Made by a program: the position numbers and the translations under genes
The notes under the pieces: model-generated
The model's input: the letters and a program-made list of their open reading frames with translations, nothing else
Database searches by the model: none
Told to the model about the DNA's origin: nothing
Shown: positions 36,114-46,600 of the stretch, piece by piece
How positions within the stretch are numbered: position 1 is the stretch's first letter
Layout of the letters: each line of letters starts with the position of its first letter
NCBI RefSeq assembly: GCF_902506655.1
Contig: NZ_LR734808.1
Location: forward strand, 806,001 to 870,000
Direction of reading: 5' to 3'
Origin: Marinoscillum sp. 108
GTDB lineage: Bacteria > Bacteroidota > Bacteroidia > Cytophagales > Cyclobacteriaceae
Length of the DNA stretch: 64,000 bases

Positions 36114-37310
36114 TTATTTTGTCATTTCGTCCGCTGCCACCATCAAAATGCCTGGCACGAACCCACGAAAGTTTTCATTCATTCTATTGACCTCCTTTGC
36201 CTCCGCCGTTTTGGCCCAGGCAGTATATACGTTTGTGATGTTTCCATTTTCATCCACACTCTTCTTTAGAAAATCATACCCCTTTTCGAAAAACGCGCTA
36301 TACTGATCCGGGATCCAGCCGTTTCGGACTGATTCTTTCATTGCACTCAGGCACATGGCCATTCCGGTCACTTCTTCGGGAGAAGTCGGATCGTCCACGA
36401 GTACGTGAAGACCGCCATTTTTTCCCTGATATTTCTGTACTGCATCAGCGATTGTTTCAGCCTGCTTGGCGAAATACTCAAACCTGGGGTGAGTATTCGG
36501 CAGGTTGCGGAGAAGGCCTACAATAGACCACAACAACCAACCCTGAGAACGACACCAATAGGTTTTGCCAATGACATCATCAAAGATTCCGGTGATCACC
36601 AGACCCGTTTTTTTGTCGAGGAAAATATCTATTCCTGTGTCCAACTGAATAATCGCCTGCTTATAATAGACCTCAGACAATTCACCAGTCGTTAGATTTC
36701 CCGCAATTGCATTGGCCCTCGTAGCCCAATATGTGGTATCTGGTATCGCAAATCGTGTGAAATTGCCATCATCGTGTGCCACCATCCCATATCTATCCCG
36801 GGCGCACTCATGCAGGATGGCATCGGCCACATCAAGGCACACAGTCCGTGCTATGGGATTATTCGTCAACTTATATAAGTCGTAGACAGGGAAAGCCACT
36901 CCCAGATTGGCTGAGTAAATTGAAAAAGTCAGGGGCCCTCTTCGGTTGATCCGTGCTCTGGCCTTCGTGATGTACTGTTGGAAGTACTCCTCATCAGTCA
37001 TTTGGCTGTCGGTTTTCAACCTGTATTCAAACCATTCTTTGGCATAGGTAAATGATGCTTCATGACCTCTTTTAGCAAAACGCAGGAGACCTTCAATTTG
37101 AATAGATCCGTCCCAATTGGTGGTGATTTCGCTATAAGGTTTGGCCAGCGTATTCTCTACCATTTTCCTCAGGTTATCAGGAAGGTTGTCAGGGAAGCCA
37201 CCATCGGACTTTTCAAATAGTTTGGCACCCGCAGATGCCATTCCCGGGGCAAGTACCATACTCCCTACACCACTCAGCATAATAAGATTTGTAAATTCTC
37301 TTCTATCCAT
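36114..37310 (-). CDS. GH88/GH105-like unsaturated uronyl hydrolase
   Basis: A 398-residue enzyme with a Tat-like or Sec signal (DRREFTNLIMLSGVGSMVLAPGMASA), so it is periplasmic. The body is an all-helical (alpha/alpha)6 barrel: 'PVYDLYKLTNNPIARTVCLDVADAIL', then 'YWCRSQGWLLWSIVGLLRNLPNTHP' near residue 250, then 'GGLHVLVDDPTSPEEVTGMAMCLSAM'. This matches the PF07470 family, which removes 4,5-unsaturated uronic acid left at the non-reducing end by polysaccharide lyases. The usual WxRGxGW signature reads WCRSQGW here. Its start overlaps the DUF4861 stop by one base (TAATG). The presence of such a hydrolase implies that a lyase acts upstream in the pathway. Confidence 0.75.
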   Translation of the reverse strand: MDRREFTNLIMLSGVGSMVLAPGMASAGAKLFEKSDGGFPDNLPDNLRKMVENTLAKPYSEITTNWDGSIQIEGLLRFAKRGHEASFTYAKEWFEYRLKTDSQMTDEEYFQQYITKARARINRRGPLTFSIYSANLGVAFPVYDLYKLTNNPIARTVCLDVADAILHECARDRYGMVAHDDGNFTRFAIPDTTYWATRANAIAGNLTTGELSEVYYKQAIIQLDTGIDIFLDKKTGLVITGIFDDVIGKTYWCRSQGWLLWSIVGLLRNLPNTHPRFEYFAKQAETIADAVQKYQGKNGGLHVLVDDPTSPEEVTGMAMCLSAMKESVRNGWIPDQYSAFFEKGYDFLKKSVDENGNITNVYTAWAKTAEAKEVNRMNENFRGFVPGILMVAADEMTK

Positions 37311-38515
37311 TACTTTTTGATGATTTGTATTGTGTTGGAAAGCTTATCCGCCTCTTTCTGCAGGTATTCTTCAAAGTTTGAACGCTTCGAAAAATAGACA
37401 TCACTCAGCTCCCAACAAGCGAAAAAATAAATCCTGGTCTCAGGTTGGCCTTTCAGGGCCACATAATGTGTATCCGATACGGTTCCCGTGGTATCAGTGG
37501 ATCCATGATCCACATACTGATCACTGGAAAACAGTACGGCTAGTCCTAGTTTTGAGTCCGTCCCGTCTGCCTGATTTTCGTAGGTGGATATGGATGAAAA
37601 TAGATCATTATGTTTCCGAAAGGTGACAGAGTCACTTTTAAAGCTTGGTATTCCTACCGCTAGGGTGAGCGTGGTATCACTTATGCCAATGTCGTTTCTG
37701 TAGTAGTATTTTCCCTTGGTAAGTGTCAGCCGCTCGGAGCCATCAATTTTCCTGCTTCCTGAGTCCCATCCTTTGAATTCCAATCGATGGGATGATTCCA
37801 GGTCTCCACTGTAAAGCTCCTGGTAGGTGATTTCATCTGCATCTCCCAGACGGTATAGTGTGCCTTCTTCTATCACGCCTAAGCCCCCAGCTCCAAGGGA
37901 TTGACCCACCCGAAGGATATCCATTCCCCAATCCGATAGTTGATGCCAGCTACTCCCGATTCCTGCACGATCGAGGATCATTTGGTCTGTGGTCTTCCCA
38001 TATATGTCTTTGCCATTGCGGGGATCAAAGAAAGTACGAAAGGCTACTTTATCGTTTTCTATTCCCGGGCCTTCCAGCTGAAAGAATGGGTCACTGATCC
38101 GCTGAGTAGCCCCTCTTTTCCTCACGATTTCCGTGATTTTAGAACCAGCAAACCTGTCCTGAGCCTTCACTGAGAATGAAATGTTTGTATAGGGCTCTGC
38201 GCTGATTTGGTTGTCAGCTTTATCGGCTGCTATCTCGAGGGCCTTTACTTCTTTAGGTTCAAAATCACATAGAAGCAATACCTGATCCCAGTCGCCATCA
38301 CCGTCAGTGTCTATCTGCTGAGCGGGGATTTCATAATTGCTGCTGGTGATTCTCAAATTGCCTTGAATTAAACCAATGTCGTTTTTATCCAAATAGACAA
38401 TCGCTCCCGTTTTCTCCACATTGTCCTGATTGATCAACCGAATGACTGGACTGGAGTCAGCCGTACAGCCAAAAAGTGCTGCGTACAATAAGCTTGCAAG
38501 GACCATCCACTTCAT
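37310..38515 (-). CDS. DUF4861-family lipoprotein
   Basis: A beta-rich lipoprotein of about 401 residues. I start it at the ATG at 38513-38515, since 'KWMVLASLLYAALFGC' is a lipoprotein signal. An ATG 39 bases earlier is open but would lie within about 16 bases of the conserved upstream motif. DUF4861 traits are 'IVYLDKNDIGLIQGNLRI', 'TDGDGDWDQVLLLCDFEPKEV', 'GRDGIDIYGKTTDQMIL'-like and 'SSWHQLSDWGMDILRVGQSLGAGGLGVI'. The family is a regular neighbour of GH88/GH105 and lyase genes and may be a lyase or a glycan-binding protein; no activity is settled to my knowledge. It heads the operon that runs through GH105, AKR, BASS and HbpS genes. Confidence 0.85.
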   Translation of the reverse strand: MKWMVLASLLYAALFGCTADSSPVIRLINQDNVEKTGAIVYLDKNDIGLIQGNLRITSSNYEIPAQQIDTDGDGDWDQVLLLCDFEPKEVKALEIAADKADNQISAEPYTNISFSVKAQDRFAGSKITEIVRKRGATQRISDPFFQLEGPGIENDKVAFRTFFDPRNGKDIYGKTTDQMILDRAGIGSSWHQLSDWGMDILRVGQSLGAGGLGVIEEGTLYRLGDADEITYQELYSGDLESSHRLEFKGWDSGSRKIDGSERLTLTKGKYYYRNDIGISDTTLTLAVGIPSFKSDSVTFRKHNDLFSSISTYENQADGTDSKLGLAVLFSSDQYVDHGSTDTTGTVSDTHYVALKGQPETRIYFFACWELSDVYFSKRSNFEEYLQKEADKLSNTIQIIKK

Positions 38516-38569
38516 TTTTCCAATTTCGGGTTGATTATTCACTTTGGTTGTCAATGATTTGTTTGACTT

Positions 38570-38602
38570 AAAGAGAGCGTGAAGTCACATTTCTACTCAA
38601 AA
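38570..38602 (-). promoter_or_regulatory. PUL motif, copy upstream of DUF4861-GH105 operon
   Basis: On the gene strand, TTTTGAGTA (38602-38594) is followed after 16 bases by a weaker copy of the second half (38577-38570). Only its CTCTT core (38575-38571) is exact. The core-to-core spacing of 18 bases is the same as in the other three copies. It ends about 55 bases before the preferred start codon. Confidence 0.6.
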
Positions 38603-38654
38603 AACAGTTTAAAAATTCAAATTACTGACGTAACCCTATCAGTATCAATGGTAT

Positions 38655-40235
38655 TCAATACTCTATGTATTCCTGATCACCAATGTTGACCTGACTGGCC
38701 CATGATTGAAACAGGGAATCCAATTCCTTCAACTTCTGCGGGTTTTGCAAGGCCAAATTGGACTGCTCCAACGGATCAGAAGCCAGATCGTAAAGCTCAG
38801 TTTCGAACTCATCTCCCTGAGATACCAGCTTCCAATTGCCCTGCCGGACTGCACGATGCTCCTTGGGGTTACTCTGCCAGAAAAGAAGCTCATGTCCAGA
38901 ATCAGGGGCTCCTTTGAGGACTGGAACCAGACTCTTACCGTCAATAGGCAGAATGGGTTTCTCATTGAATTGGTCAGGATATTGGGCGTTGGCCAGTTCT
39001 AAAAAAGTAGGCATAAAATCAATTAAATGACCGACCCGATCAGTTGTACTTCCGGATGCGACCACACCCGGCCAGTTGACAATTAGTGGAGTTTTGATCC
39101 CTCCTTCATGGTTCCATCTTTTAAATCTCCTGTAGGGTGTATTGCTGGCGTTGGCCCAGCCAGCCCCTACTGAGCGGTAAGACTCCACAGGACCAGGTGC
39201 TATATCTGGTGTATAGTTGGCATCCTCAGCACAGCCCCCATTGTCAGACAGGAAGATAATGAGGGTGTTTTCTCTTTCACCCAGGGCCTCGAGCTTGTCC
39301 AGTACCCTTCCCACGTTTTGGTCTACCCGATCGATCATCGCCGCGTATACAGCCATTTTAGAAACCCACTCATCCTTATCTTCCACTTGCTCCCAGGGCT
39401 CTACCTCTTCGTCCCGATCGCCCAAGACCAGATGATCTTCTACTAAATTTAAGGCTTTCAATCTTTCAAACCGCTCCTGGCGAAGTGAATCCCAACCTGA
39501 TTTATACCGTGTTTTGTATTTCTCAATATCCTCAGGCCAGGCTTGCAGAGGATAGTGTGGTGCCGTATAGGCGATGTATAGGAGGAAAGGATCTGGCTCG
39601 TTTTTGTATTCCTCTAAATAGCTCAAAGCATAATCCGTGAAGGTATCTGTGGAGTAGAAATTTGGCTTCACGGTTTCGTATGGCAGATATTCCTGATCAT
39701 CAATGGCCCACCGTCTGGGATAGCCCCGGGGAACGGTAGTAAGCTTGCGGCCCGGCTCGGGTTCATTGAGTCTACCGGGGCCCGGATTGAAATGATTGGC
39801 TGCCCCGTCAGTCAATCCAAAATGCCGATCAAAACCGCGTTGAAACGGGGTTTCATCAGCGTGCCATTTACCCACCATCAGTGTTCGATACCCTGCGGGT
39901 TTTAGGGCTTCTGCAAAGGTGATGCTGTTTTGGTACTTACCAGGTCTGTTGGTATATATTCCTGCTTTTTGAGGATACACCCCCGTCAGCAGAGAGGTTC
40001 TGGAAGGAACACAGATGCCGTTATTATAAAAATTTGTGAACTTCATGCCTGAAGCTGCTAGTTGGTCAATGTTAGGCGTGTGAATCTCACCTCCAAAACA
40101 TCCAATATCAGAATAGCCCATATCATCTACCATTACCAAGACAATATTGGGCCGCTCCGTTTGGCTGGTATGCTGTTGACATCCCCCAAAGAGCAGACAG
40201 ACTACTAAGAATAGGTAACTCGACTTAAAGATCAT
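38655..40235 (-). CDS. Cys-type sulfatase (S1 family), lipoprotein
   Basis: A 526-residue sulfatase. The lipobox LLFGGC has Cys19 as the lipidation site. Metal ligands are at D37-D38 in 'IVLVMVDDMGY'. The modifiable formylglycine cysteine is C75 in C-V-P-S-R, the standard CxPSR motif, so it needs the maturase. Later landmarks are 'GKWHADETPFQRGFDRHFG', 'LYIAYTAPHYPLQAWPE' and 'LIIFLSDNGGC'. It hydrolyses sulfate esters on glycans, and the anchor places it in the periplasm or at the surface. It lies between the CBM96-like protein gene, after a strong terminator, and the DUF4861 operon, so it is probably its own unit. The S1 subfamily and sugar cannot be read off. Confidence 0.93.
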   Translation of the reverse strand: MIFKSSYLFLVVCLLFGGCQQHTSQTERPNIVLVMVDDMGYSDIGCFGGEIHTPNIDQLAASGMKFTNFYNNGICVPSRTSLLTGVYPQKAGIYTNRPGKYQNSITFAEALKPAGYRTLMVGKWHADETPFQRGFDRHFGLTDGAANHFNPGPGRLNEPEPGRKLTTVPRGYPRRWAIDDQEYLPYETVKPNFYSTDTFTDYALSYLEEYKNEPDPFLLYIAYTAPHYPLQAWPEDIEKYKTRYKSGWDSLRQERFERLKALNLVEDHLVLGDRDEEVEPWEQVEDKDEWVSKMAVYAAMIDRVDQNVGRVLDKLEALGERENTLIIFLSDNGGCAEDANYTPDIAPGPVESYRSVGAGWANASNTPYRRFKRWNHEGGIKTPLIVNWPGVVASGSTTDRVGHLIDFMPTFLELANAQYPDQFNEKPILPIDGKSLVPVLKGAPDSGHELLFWQSNPKEHRAVRQGNWKLVSQGDEFETELYDLASDPLEQSNLALQNPQKLKELDSLFQSWASQVNIGDQEYIEY

Positions 40236-40286
40236 TCCAACTTATTTGAATCCATTATAGAATACGACCCACTATCATGAGTACTT

Positions 40287-40323
40287 AAAAAAAGACCCAC
40301 CACGATTTCAACGTGATGGGTCT
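40287..40323 (-). terminator. Intrinsic terminator of the susCD-CBM96 operon
   Basis: The stem arms are 40293-40304 and 40312-40323 (11 of 12 pairs) with a seven-base loop. On the minus strand it runs into seven T residues (40293-40287). It starts 19 bases after the stop codon of the DNRLRE protein and marks the end of the FecR-SusC-SusD transcript. Confidence 0.88.
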
Positions 40324-40341
40324 TTATCACTATTTACTCTG

Positions 40342-42000
40342 TTATTGCTTAATAACTCTGCTCGTTTTGGAGCGTCCTTGTACATCGAATGTTTCGATCA
40401 GGTAGTTACCGGAAGTAAGTCCCTCGAGGGAAATCTCTACCAGCGAAGCTCCCGCCGGCACATCCTGCGCTCTTACCATTTTACCGGTAATGTTGTATAG
40501 TACCACTTTTACAATCTTCTGATCAGGGTTAACAATGGTAACCTTGTCCGAACTAGGATTTGGGTATACGTTAATCTTGTTGGCTTTCAACTCACTTGAC
40601 AGGACAACTTCGGGTTGTTCTACCACAATTTCAATATATGATCCACCATTGGAATGTTCTTTGGAATTGTATTGAGCCTTGAAGGTGGAGCCCTGTAGCG
40701 TAGTGCTTAGTTTCAGGGAAAGGATCTTGTCTGTCTCACCTTTTACTGCATCTGTTATATCGATGGCATGTGGTGATTCCAATGTTTCTCCTGCCGCAGA
40801 AGTTGTCTGAACTCCGGAAAGAGAGTCAAGAGAAGCCGGTCTGGTGTTACCTGTAATGGTGGCCTCAGACCAGGTGTCATCCTGGATATAAGAAACCCAT
40901 TGTGTACTGCCCTCTTCTCCCCACTTATTACCATAAGGGATCATGTACAAAGTGGCTGATTTAATCGCAGACAGATCAGAGATGTCCTTGGATAGGTCAT
41001 ATTTAAGGAATATCTCATGCAGGTTACTTCCTTCACCGGAAGCTGACTGCAGGTAGTCCTTATCACCATAGTTGTCATCGCCTCTGGAGCCAGTCCTCGT
41101 AAGCGCATCCTCTGCAGCGTAAACCTTAATGGTGGATACACCTTCAGCATCTACAACAATGTACCCTGATTGAGTCAATGAACTGGTACCCCCTGCATTG
41201 GTCGCTTCAAGTGTCACATCATATTTACCTTCTGCAGCATAAGTAACGGTTGGGTTTTGATCTGTACTTTCAGCGGGAGACCCACCCTCAAAAGTCCATT
41301 TCCAGCTTGTTGGTGAGTATTGGGATTCATCAGTGAAAGTGACTGACCCACCAGCCTTCAAAGATTGTTTGCTTGCCGAAAACGCAATTTTGGGTGAATA
41401 GAGTTCTACTTCAAGATACGTACCACCTTCTGAATATTCTTTCGAGTGGTATTCAGCCTTAAATGTTCCGGCTAAAAGACTACTACTCACTTTGATAGAA
41501 AGTTTCTTATCACTTTCTGCCTTTACCAAATCTGTAACATCAATGGTATGGATCGTTTCCAATGTAGCACCTCCAGCAGAAGTTGTCACAACGGCCGCCA
41601 CAGAATCCTGGGTTGAGCCAGGTGCGGTATTATACGTGATAGTCGCTTCATCCCAAGTATCGTCCTGAACATAAGATACCCACTGTGTACTACCGTCTTC
41701 CCCCCATTTAGAACCAAATGGAACAAGATTCAATTTAGCAGACTTGACCAGTTCAAGGTCTGGAATATCTTGAGACAGGTCATACCGTAGGTATATTTCA
41801 TGCAGATTACTTCCCTCTCCAGATGCAGCTTGCATGTAGTCTCTTGTTCCGAAGTTGTTATCTGACTGAGAGCCGGCTCTTACAAATGCATCGGCCTCTG
41901 CCTGAATTTGAACCTGAGCTTGCGCCGTGCCCACCTGAAGAATGATCATAAATGCCCATATGACACAAGCACTTAAAATTCGTTGTATGTTTTTGTTCAT
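40342..42000 (-). CDS. Surface glycan-binding protein: DNRLRE/CBM96-PKD-DNRLRE/CBM96-T9SS tail
   Basis: A 552-residue secreted protein without a catalytic domain. The signal peptide ends near GTAQAQ. Two copies of a DNRLRE (CBM96-type) module lie at about 29-205 and 295-465, both with 'AFVRAGSQSDNNFGTRDYMQAASGEGSNLHEIYLRYDLS'-like starts. A PKD domain lies between them (about 207-290, 'GKYDVTLEATNAGG'). A T9SS sorting domain is at 475-552 ('INVYPNPSSDKVTI'...). CBM96 modules in other systems bind uronate polymers such as alginate; here that is analogy. It follows susD by 111 bases, the place where SusE/SusF-like binding lipoproteins usually sit, and it ends at a strong terminator. I infer a surface glycan trap exported by T9SS instead of a lipoprotein. 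Confidence 0.85.
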   Translation of the reverse strand: MNKNIQRILSACVIWAFMIILQVGTAQAQVQIQAEADAFVRAGSQSDNNFGTRDYMQAASGEGSNLHEIYLRYDLSQDIPDLELVKSAKLNLVPFGSKWGEDGSTQWVSYVQDDTWDEATITYNTAPGSTQDSVAAVVTTSAGGATLETIHTIDVTDLVKAESDKKLSIKVSSSLLAGTFKAEYHSKEYSEGGTYLEVELYSPKIAFSASKQSLKAGGSVTFTDESQYSPTSWKWTFEGGSPAESTDQNPTVTYAAEGKYDVTLEATNAGGTSSLTQSGYIVVDAEGVSTIKVYAAEDALTRTGSRGDDNYGDKDYLQSASGEGSNLHEIFLKYDLSKDISDLSAIKSATLYMIPYGNKWGEEGSTQWVSYIQDDTWSEATITGNTRPASLDSLSGVQTTSAAGETLESPHAIDITDAVKGETDKILSLKLSTTLQGSTFKAQYNSKEHSNGGSYIEIVVEQPEVVLSSELKANKINVYPNPSSDKVTIVNPDQKIVKVVLYNITGKMVRAQDVPAGASLVEISLEGLTSGNYLIETFDVQGRSKTSRVIKQ

Positions 42001-42111
42001 GATTTGATTGTTTTTAGTTAGAAGTTCAATTACAGACGGACATAGTTTTCCTGTCTTTAAATAGTCATATTTAAAATTTACTAGTGAAATATGTATGCTT
42101 ACTTTTATCTC

Positions 42112-43611
42112 CTATTCATAGCCTGCATTTTGTGGCAGCAGGTTTGGATTTCTGTCCAATTCATCCTGCGGCAATGGCAAGTAGTAGTGTTTTGATGGAT
42201 CAAAGTTTGGCTGAGGCTCCATTGAATTAGCGCCCAGGAAAACCTCGTTACCCAATTTTCTTCTTTTGATGTCGTACCACCTTTTAAACTCAAAGGCCAA
42301 TTCCACCCGACGTTCTTCCATCACTGTTGCTCTGAATGCAGCCGCGTCTGCGGCCTCTATGGCACTCACATCTGCAGGGGTGGAAGCTCCATTTCTGGCT
42401 CTTGCTCTTACTTGATTGATATAGCCCTGCGCCTCAGCTGATGGGCCACTGATTTCATTCAGTGCTTCTGCCGCAATCAGGAGTACCTCGGCATAGCGAA
42501 AGAAAGCGTAGTTGTTGTCCGTTTTCCGGCCCTCGTTCTGTGCATTTCCATAAAATCTAAAATACTTCGCACAGTGTGGCCGTTTTTCGAAGGGATAGTC
42601 AGGATAACTTACCAGTGAATCTCCGATAAGGGTGGCAGACTCAAAAGTCACCGCTTTGCGATAATCTGAATCTGAAAAAGAATCGAATACAGCCATGGTA
42701 GGAACATTTACGCCCCAACCATTTTTGTCCGCTCCTCTAATACCTGTCATCGCACCCATGAAATCGTCATTAAGGTTGTTCTTTGTCACCAGTCCTAAAT
42801 AATCCAGTGAAAAGATGGTTTCAACTTGGTCATCCTGAAGGGCAGAGTTGAATAAATCCTGAAAGTCTGGGACCAAATCATAATTGAGCGCGGCACGATT
42901 GTCTATCACCCACTTGGCATTGTCATAGGCATCCTGCCAATTTCCCAGTGTCAGATGCACGGACGCTAAAAGTGTATAGGCACTGCCACTTGTAGCACGA
43001 CTCCTGATATTCCCAGGATGCTGCATGGGCAGATGCTCTCTGGCAAATTCCAGATCTTTGATGATGAACTGATAAACTTCATCCTCGGAAGTTTTGCTCA
43101 AAGTCGGCAGATCATTGGCCGGAGTGGTCTCAGTGACATACGGGATATCACCGAAAAGCCTGACCAAATGATAGTATATCAGTGCTCTTACAAATCGAGC
43201 TTCTCCCTCCAGTGCTCTTTTCACTTCAGGGTCAGCTGAAACATTTTGAGCTCCGAAAACGGCATTGTTGGCGGAAGCAATGATCTGATAGGATGCTGGC
43301 CAAAACTCTGTAATCATGCCATTCGTGGCATCCATGGTAAACTCATTGATCTCGATGCGTCTGGCAGCAGTTGAAGTATTTCCTATGTCCGCCATGTCGC
43401 TTAATAGCTGAATGGTGGTAGACAACTTGCGCCCCCAGAAGGTTTCCTGGGTCATCAGTCCATAGGCTCCAAAAATGCCCATTTCGACATCACCCGGGGT
43501 TCTGAAAAAACCATCCGGAGCCAGGTTACCGATAGGATCTTCCTCCAGATCTGCACAATTGAAGGTGCCAAAAGCGAGTGCGAAAAGTAATATTTTATTT
43601 AGGTATTTCAT
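42112..43611 (-). CDS. susD: SusD/RagB-type glycan-binding lipoprotein
   Basis: A 499-residue outer-membrane lipoprotein that lids the SusC pore. The signal peptide 'ILLFALAFGTFNC' ends in the lipidated Cys. 'DLEEDPIGNLAPDGFFRTPGDVEMGIFGAYGLM' is the family start; the TPR-like helices are around 'GEARFVRALIYYHLVRLFGDIPYVTE' and 'YTLLASVHLTLGNWQDAYDNAKWVI'. The C-terminus has 'YAEVLLIAAEALNEI', 'FRATVMEERRVELAFEFKRWYDIKRR' and 'YYLPLPQDELDRNPNLLPQNAGYE', all typical. It follows susC by 27 bases. The partner set (sigma factor, FecR) makes this a regulated Sus-type importer; the glycan is unknown. Confidence 0.95.
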   Translation of the reverse strand: MKYLNKILLFALAFGTFNCADLEEDPIGNLAPDGFFRTPGDVEMGIFGAYGLMTQETFWGRKLSTTIQLLSDMADIGNTSTAARRIEINEFTMDATNGMITEFWPASYQIIASANNAVFGAQNVSADPEVKRALEGEARFVRALIYYHLVRLFGDIPYVTETTPANDLPTLSKTSEDEVYQFIIKDLEFAREHLPMQHPGNIRSRATSGSAYTLLASVHLTLGNWQDAYDNAKWVIDNRAALNYDLVPDFQDLFNSALQDDQVETIFSLDYLGLVTKNNLNDDFMGAMTGIRGADKNGWGVNVPTMAVFDSFSDSDYRKAVTFESATLIGDSLVSYPDYPFEKRPHCAKYFRFYGNAQNEGRKTDNNYAFFRYAEVLLIAAEALNEISGPSAEAQGYINQVRARARNGASTPADVSAIEAADAAAFRATVMEERRVELAFEFKRWYDIKRRKLGNEVFLGANSMEPQPNFDPSKHYYLPLPQDELDRNPNLLPQNAGYE

Positions 43612-43638
43612 CTGAATTAATGTCTTGTTTTGAAACGA

Positions 43639-46600
43639 TTAAAATCCAACACTCAGTCCAACGGTATATGATTTAGCCATTGGATAACTGGCAAAGTCAA
43701 GCCCCAAATTCCTATTGGAGTCTTGTGCCCCTGAACTTCTGAAACTTACTTCAGGATCTACACCACTGTAATTGGTCGCTGTCCACAGGTTTTGTCCACT
43801 GACATAGATCTTGAAAGACCTCATATTCATCTTTTGAACCCATGACTTAGGTAATGTGTAGCCAATCGCCAGAGACTTCAGTCGGATGTAGCTACCGTCC
43901 TCAATCCATCGGGAAGAGAATCGTGCTGGTCGTGCTTTGATCGCCGGCACATCAGTATTGGTGTTTTCTGGTGTCCAGCTGTTTTTCATAGCCGCTGTGG
44001 CGTTGCTCTTGCCAATCAGCCCATCCAGCTCATACCTGGTATAGTTGGCAATCTCATTTCCTTGTGAACCCTGAAAGAAAATATTGAGATCAAAACCTTT
44101 GAAAGTGAAGGTGTTGTTGAATCCCCAAATGAAGTCAGGATTCGGGTTACCCATGATGGTACGATCCTCTGAAGTAAGCATTCCATCTTCATTCACGTCT
44201 TTGAATTTTTCTCCACCGACACCCTCACCACCGGACAGGACTTCTTCACCTTCCTGCTGTACACCTTCATAGACATAGCCGTAAAACATGCCCACTGGCT
44301 CTCCAACTCTTAGAATTTGATTTTCTCCTCCAAGCACTGCTCCGGGTGTGTTTTTGTAAAATACATCCACTGTGTCGCTCAACTTGAGGATTTTATTCCT
44401 GTTGATAGAGAAATTGACATCCATATTCCACTTAAAGGCTCCTACAATATTTCTGGAACTGATCCCGAGTTCGTACCCTCTGTTTTCCACTTCACCGGCA
44501 TTCCTCAGTGCTGTACTAAACCCTGAATATTCCGGTAGCGGCACTTCAAACAGCAAATCACTGGTGACCATTCGATAATAATCTGTGTTAATGATGATCC
44601 GGTCTTCAAACAATCCAATGTCTGCCCCTATGTCCACCTGGGCCGTACTCTCCCAAGTCAGGTCATTGTTGGCGATAGTAGCTGGTGCCACAGCGTTCAC
44701 AATGTGGCCTTGCTGAGTAGTGAGTACTTCTTTCAATGAAGCCAGGGTTTGATAAGGGTTTATGGCCTGGTTTCCGGTGACTCCATAGCTCGCACGGAGC
44801 TTCAATTCACTTAAGAATGACACGTCTTGCAGGAAAGCCTCATTATGTGCATTCCATCCAAGAGCAGCAGATGGGAAGTACGCCCATTTGTTATTCTTTG
44901 AAAATCTTGAAGACCCGTCATATCTGTTGGTCACGGTCAGGAGATACTTGCTTTTGTAGCTATAGTTGAGACGTCCGTAGTAGGAACTCAAAACTGACTC
45001 TTCGAGTGAAGATGATGGAAGAACCATGTTGGTACCGCCGCCCATGTTCCAATAGATGCCAGCATCATTCACAAAAGTTTGATTGGCCGAAAATCCGTAT
45101 TCACTGATGAAAGACTGGTATGAGTACCCGGCCACAATGTTCAAATTGTGGTCGCCTCCAAATTGCTTTGAGAAGGTGAAATAGTTCTCATTCAGCAAAG
45201 TAGATTTTCTGCGGAAAGTAAGCTCCGCTACCCCGCCTAAGCTTTCACCCTGAAGCAACGTGCGAGGCGCATAATAGCCTCTGCGCTCATTGGATATCAC
45301 TGCGCCTATGTTAGAACGGAACTTCAAATCCTCTAAGATTTTGACTTCTGCATAGATATTGGGCTGCACCCTATCCTCCTGCGTACTACTTTCTCTTTCA
45401 GTCGCCAAAGCGTATGGGTTGTCACTGGGGTCACCTACTATACTGCGAGTAAAATTCCCGTCTTCATCATATATTCCCAATGTTGGTGAAAACTTGTAGG
45501 CAGCACCTATCACTCCCTGGTTATGAGCACTACTGCTCGTCTCCTGAGTCTTGATTGCACCCTGGTCGATCCTTCGGGTGAAGAGATTCAATCCCAAATT
45601 CACCCGATCTGAGGCTTTTATGTCCAGGTTGCTGGTGATGGAGTATCGTTGGTAGTCAGAGTTTGCAATAATGCCCTGGTGGTCATAGTAAATCCCTGAG
45701 ACGTAATATTTCATATTGTCACTTCCTCCGGAGATGGATATGCTGTGGTTCTGGATGCTTCCCCTTCTCAGAATTTCGTCCTGCCAATTGGTTCCTTTAC
45801 CCATTGCTGCCGGATCGTCAAACATGGGATCTCTGCCACCACTGGCTTCTACAGCATTCATGTATTCCGCAAACTCGGAGGCATCGAGCAAATCCAACTT
45901 GTTGATTTCGGATTGTACGGAATAAGAAGACCTGAAATCTACCCTGGTCTGTCCGGCTTTCCCTCGTTTTGTGGTGATCATGATGACCCCATTGGCCCCT
46001 CTTGACCCATAAATCGCTGTGGCAGATGCGTCTTTCAAGATTTCAATAGACTCAATGTCCTCGGCTGGAGGTGCCGATCCTGTAGGGAAACCATCCACAA
46101 CAAAGAGTGGGTCACTGCTCGCATTAATAGAAGTACCACCTCTGATTCTTACCTTGTAACTGCCTCCCGGGTCGCCATTGTTAGACTGCACCGATACACC
46201 TGGTGCACGGCCTTGAAGTGCCTGTGTTACTCCAGAAGCAGGATATGCCGTAAGTGCTTCAGAACCTACTGATGCCACAGACCCTGTCACATCACTTTTC
46301 AAAACCGTACCATATCCGATGACCACTACTTCCTGAAGCTCACCTAAATCAATGGTGAGGTCTATATTCAATTGCGTCTGATTCGAAATGGTGATTTCCT
46401 CTGACTGATAGCCTATGTATGAAAACAGGAGAATGTCACCTCTATTGACTTCCAGTTCATAGTTTCCATCTATATCGGATACCGTTCCGCGGTTCAGGCC
46501 CTTGATTACAATGGTTACTCCGGGAACACCGGACGGACTGTCTTCAGCTGTGATTTTTCCTTTGATTGTCCAAGCTTCCTGTACCGGGGCGGTGTTTTCC

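Noticed and set aside
40258-40293. tactt followed by an A-run before the sulfatase gene, resembling the first half of the PUL motif
   Set aside because: The second half is absent at the fixed spacing and the A-run is simply the tail of the strong terminator at 40287-40323.
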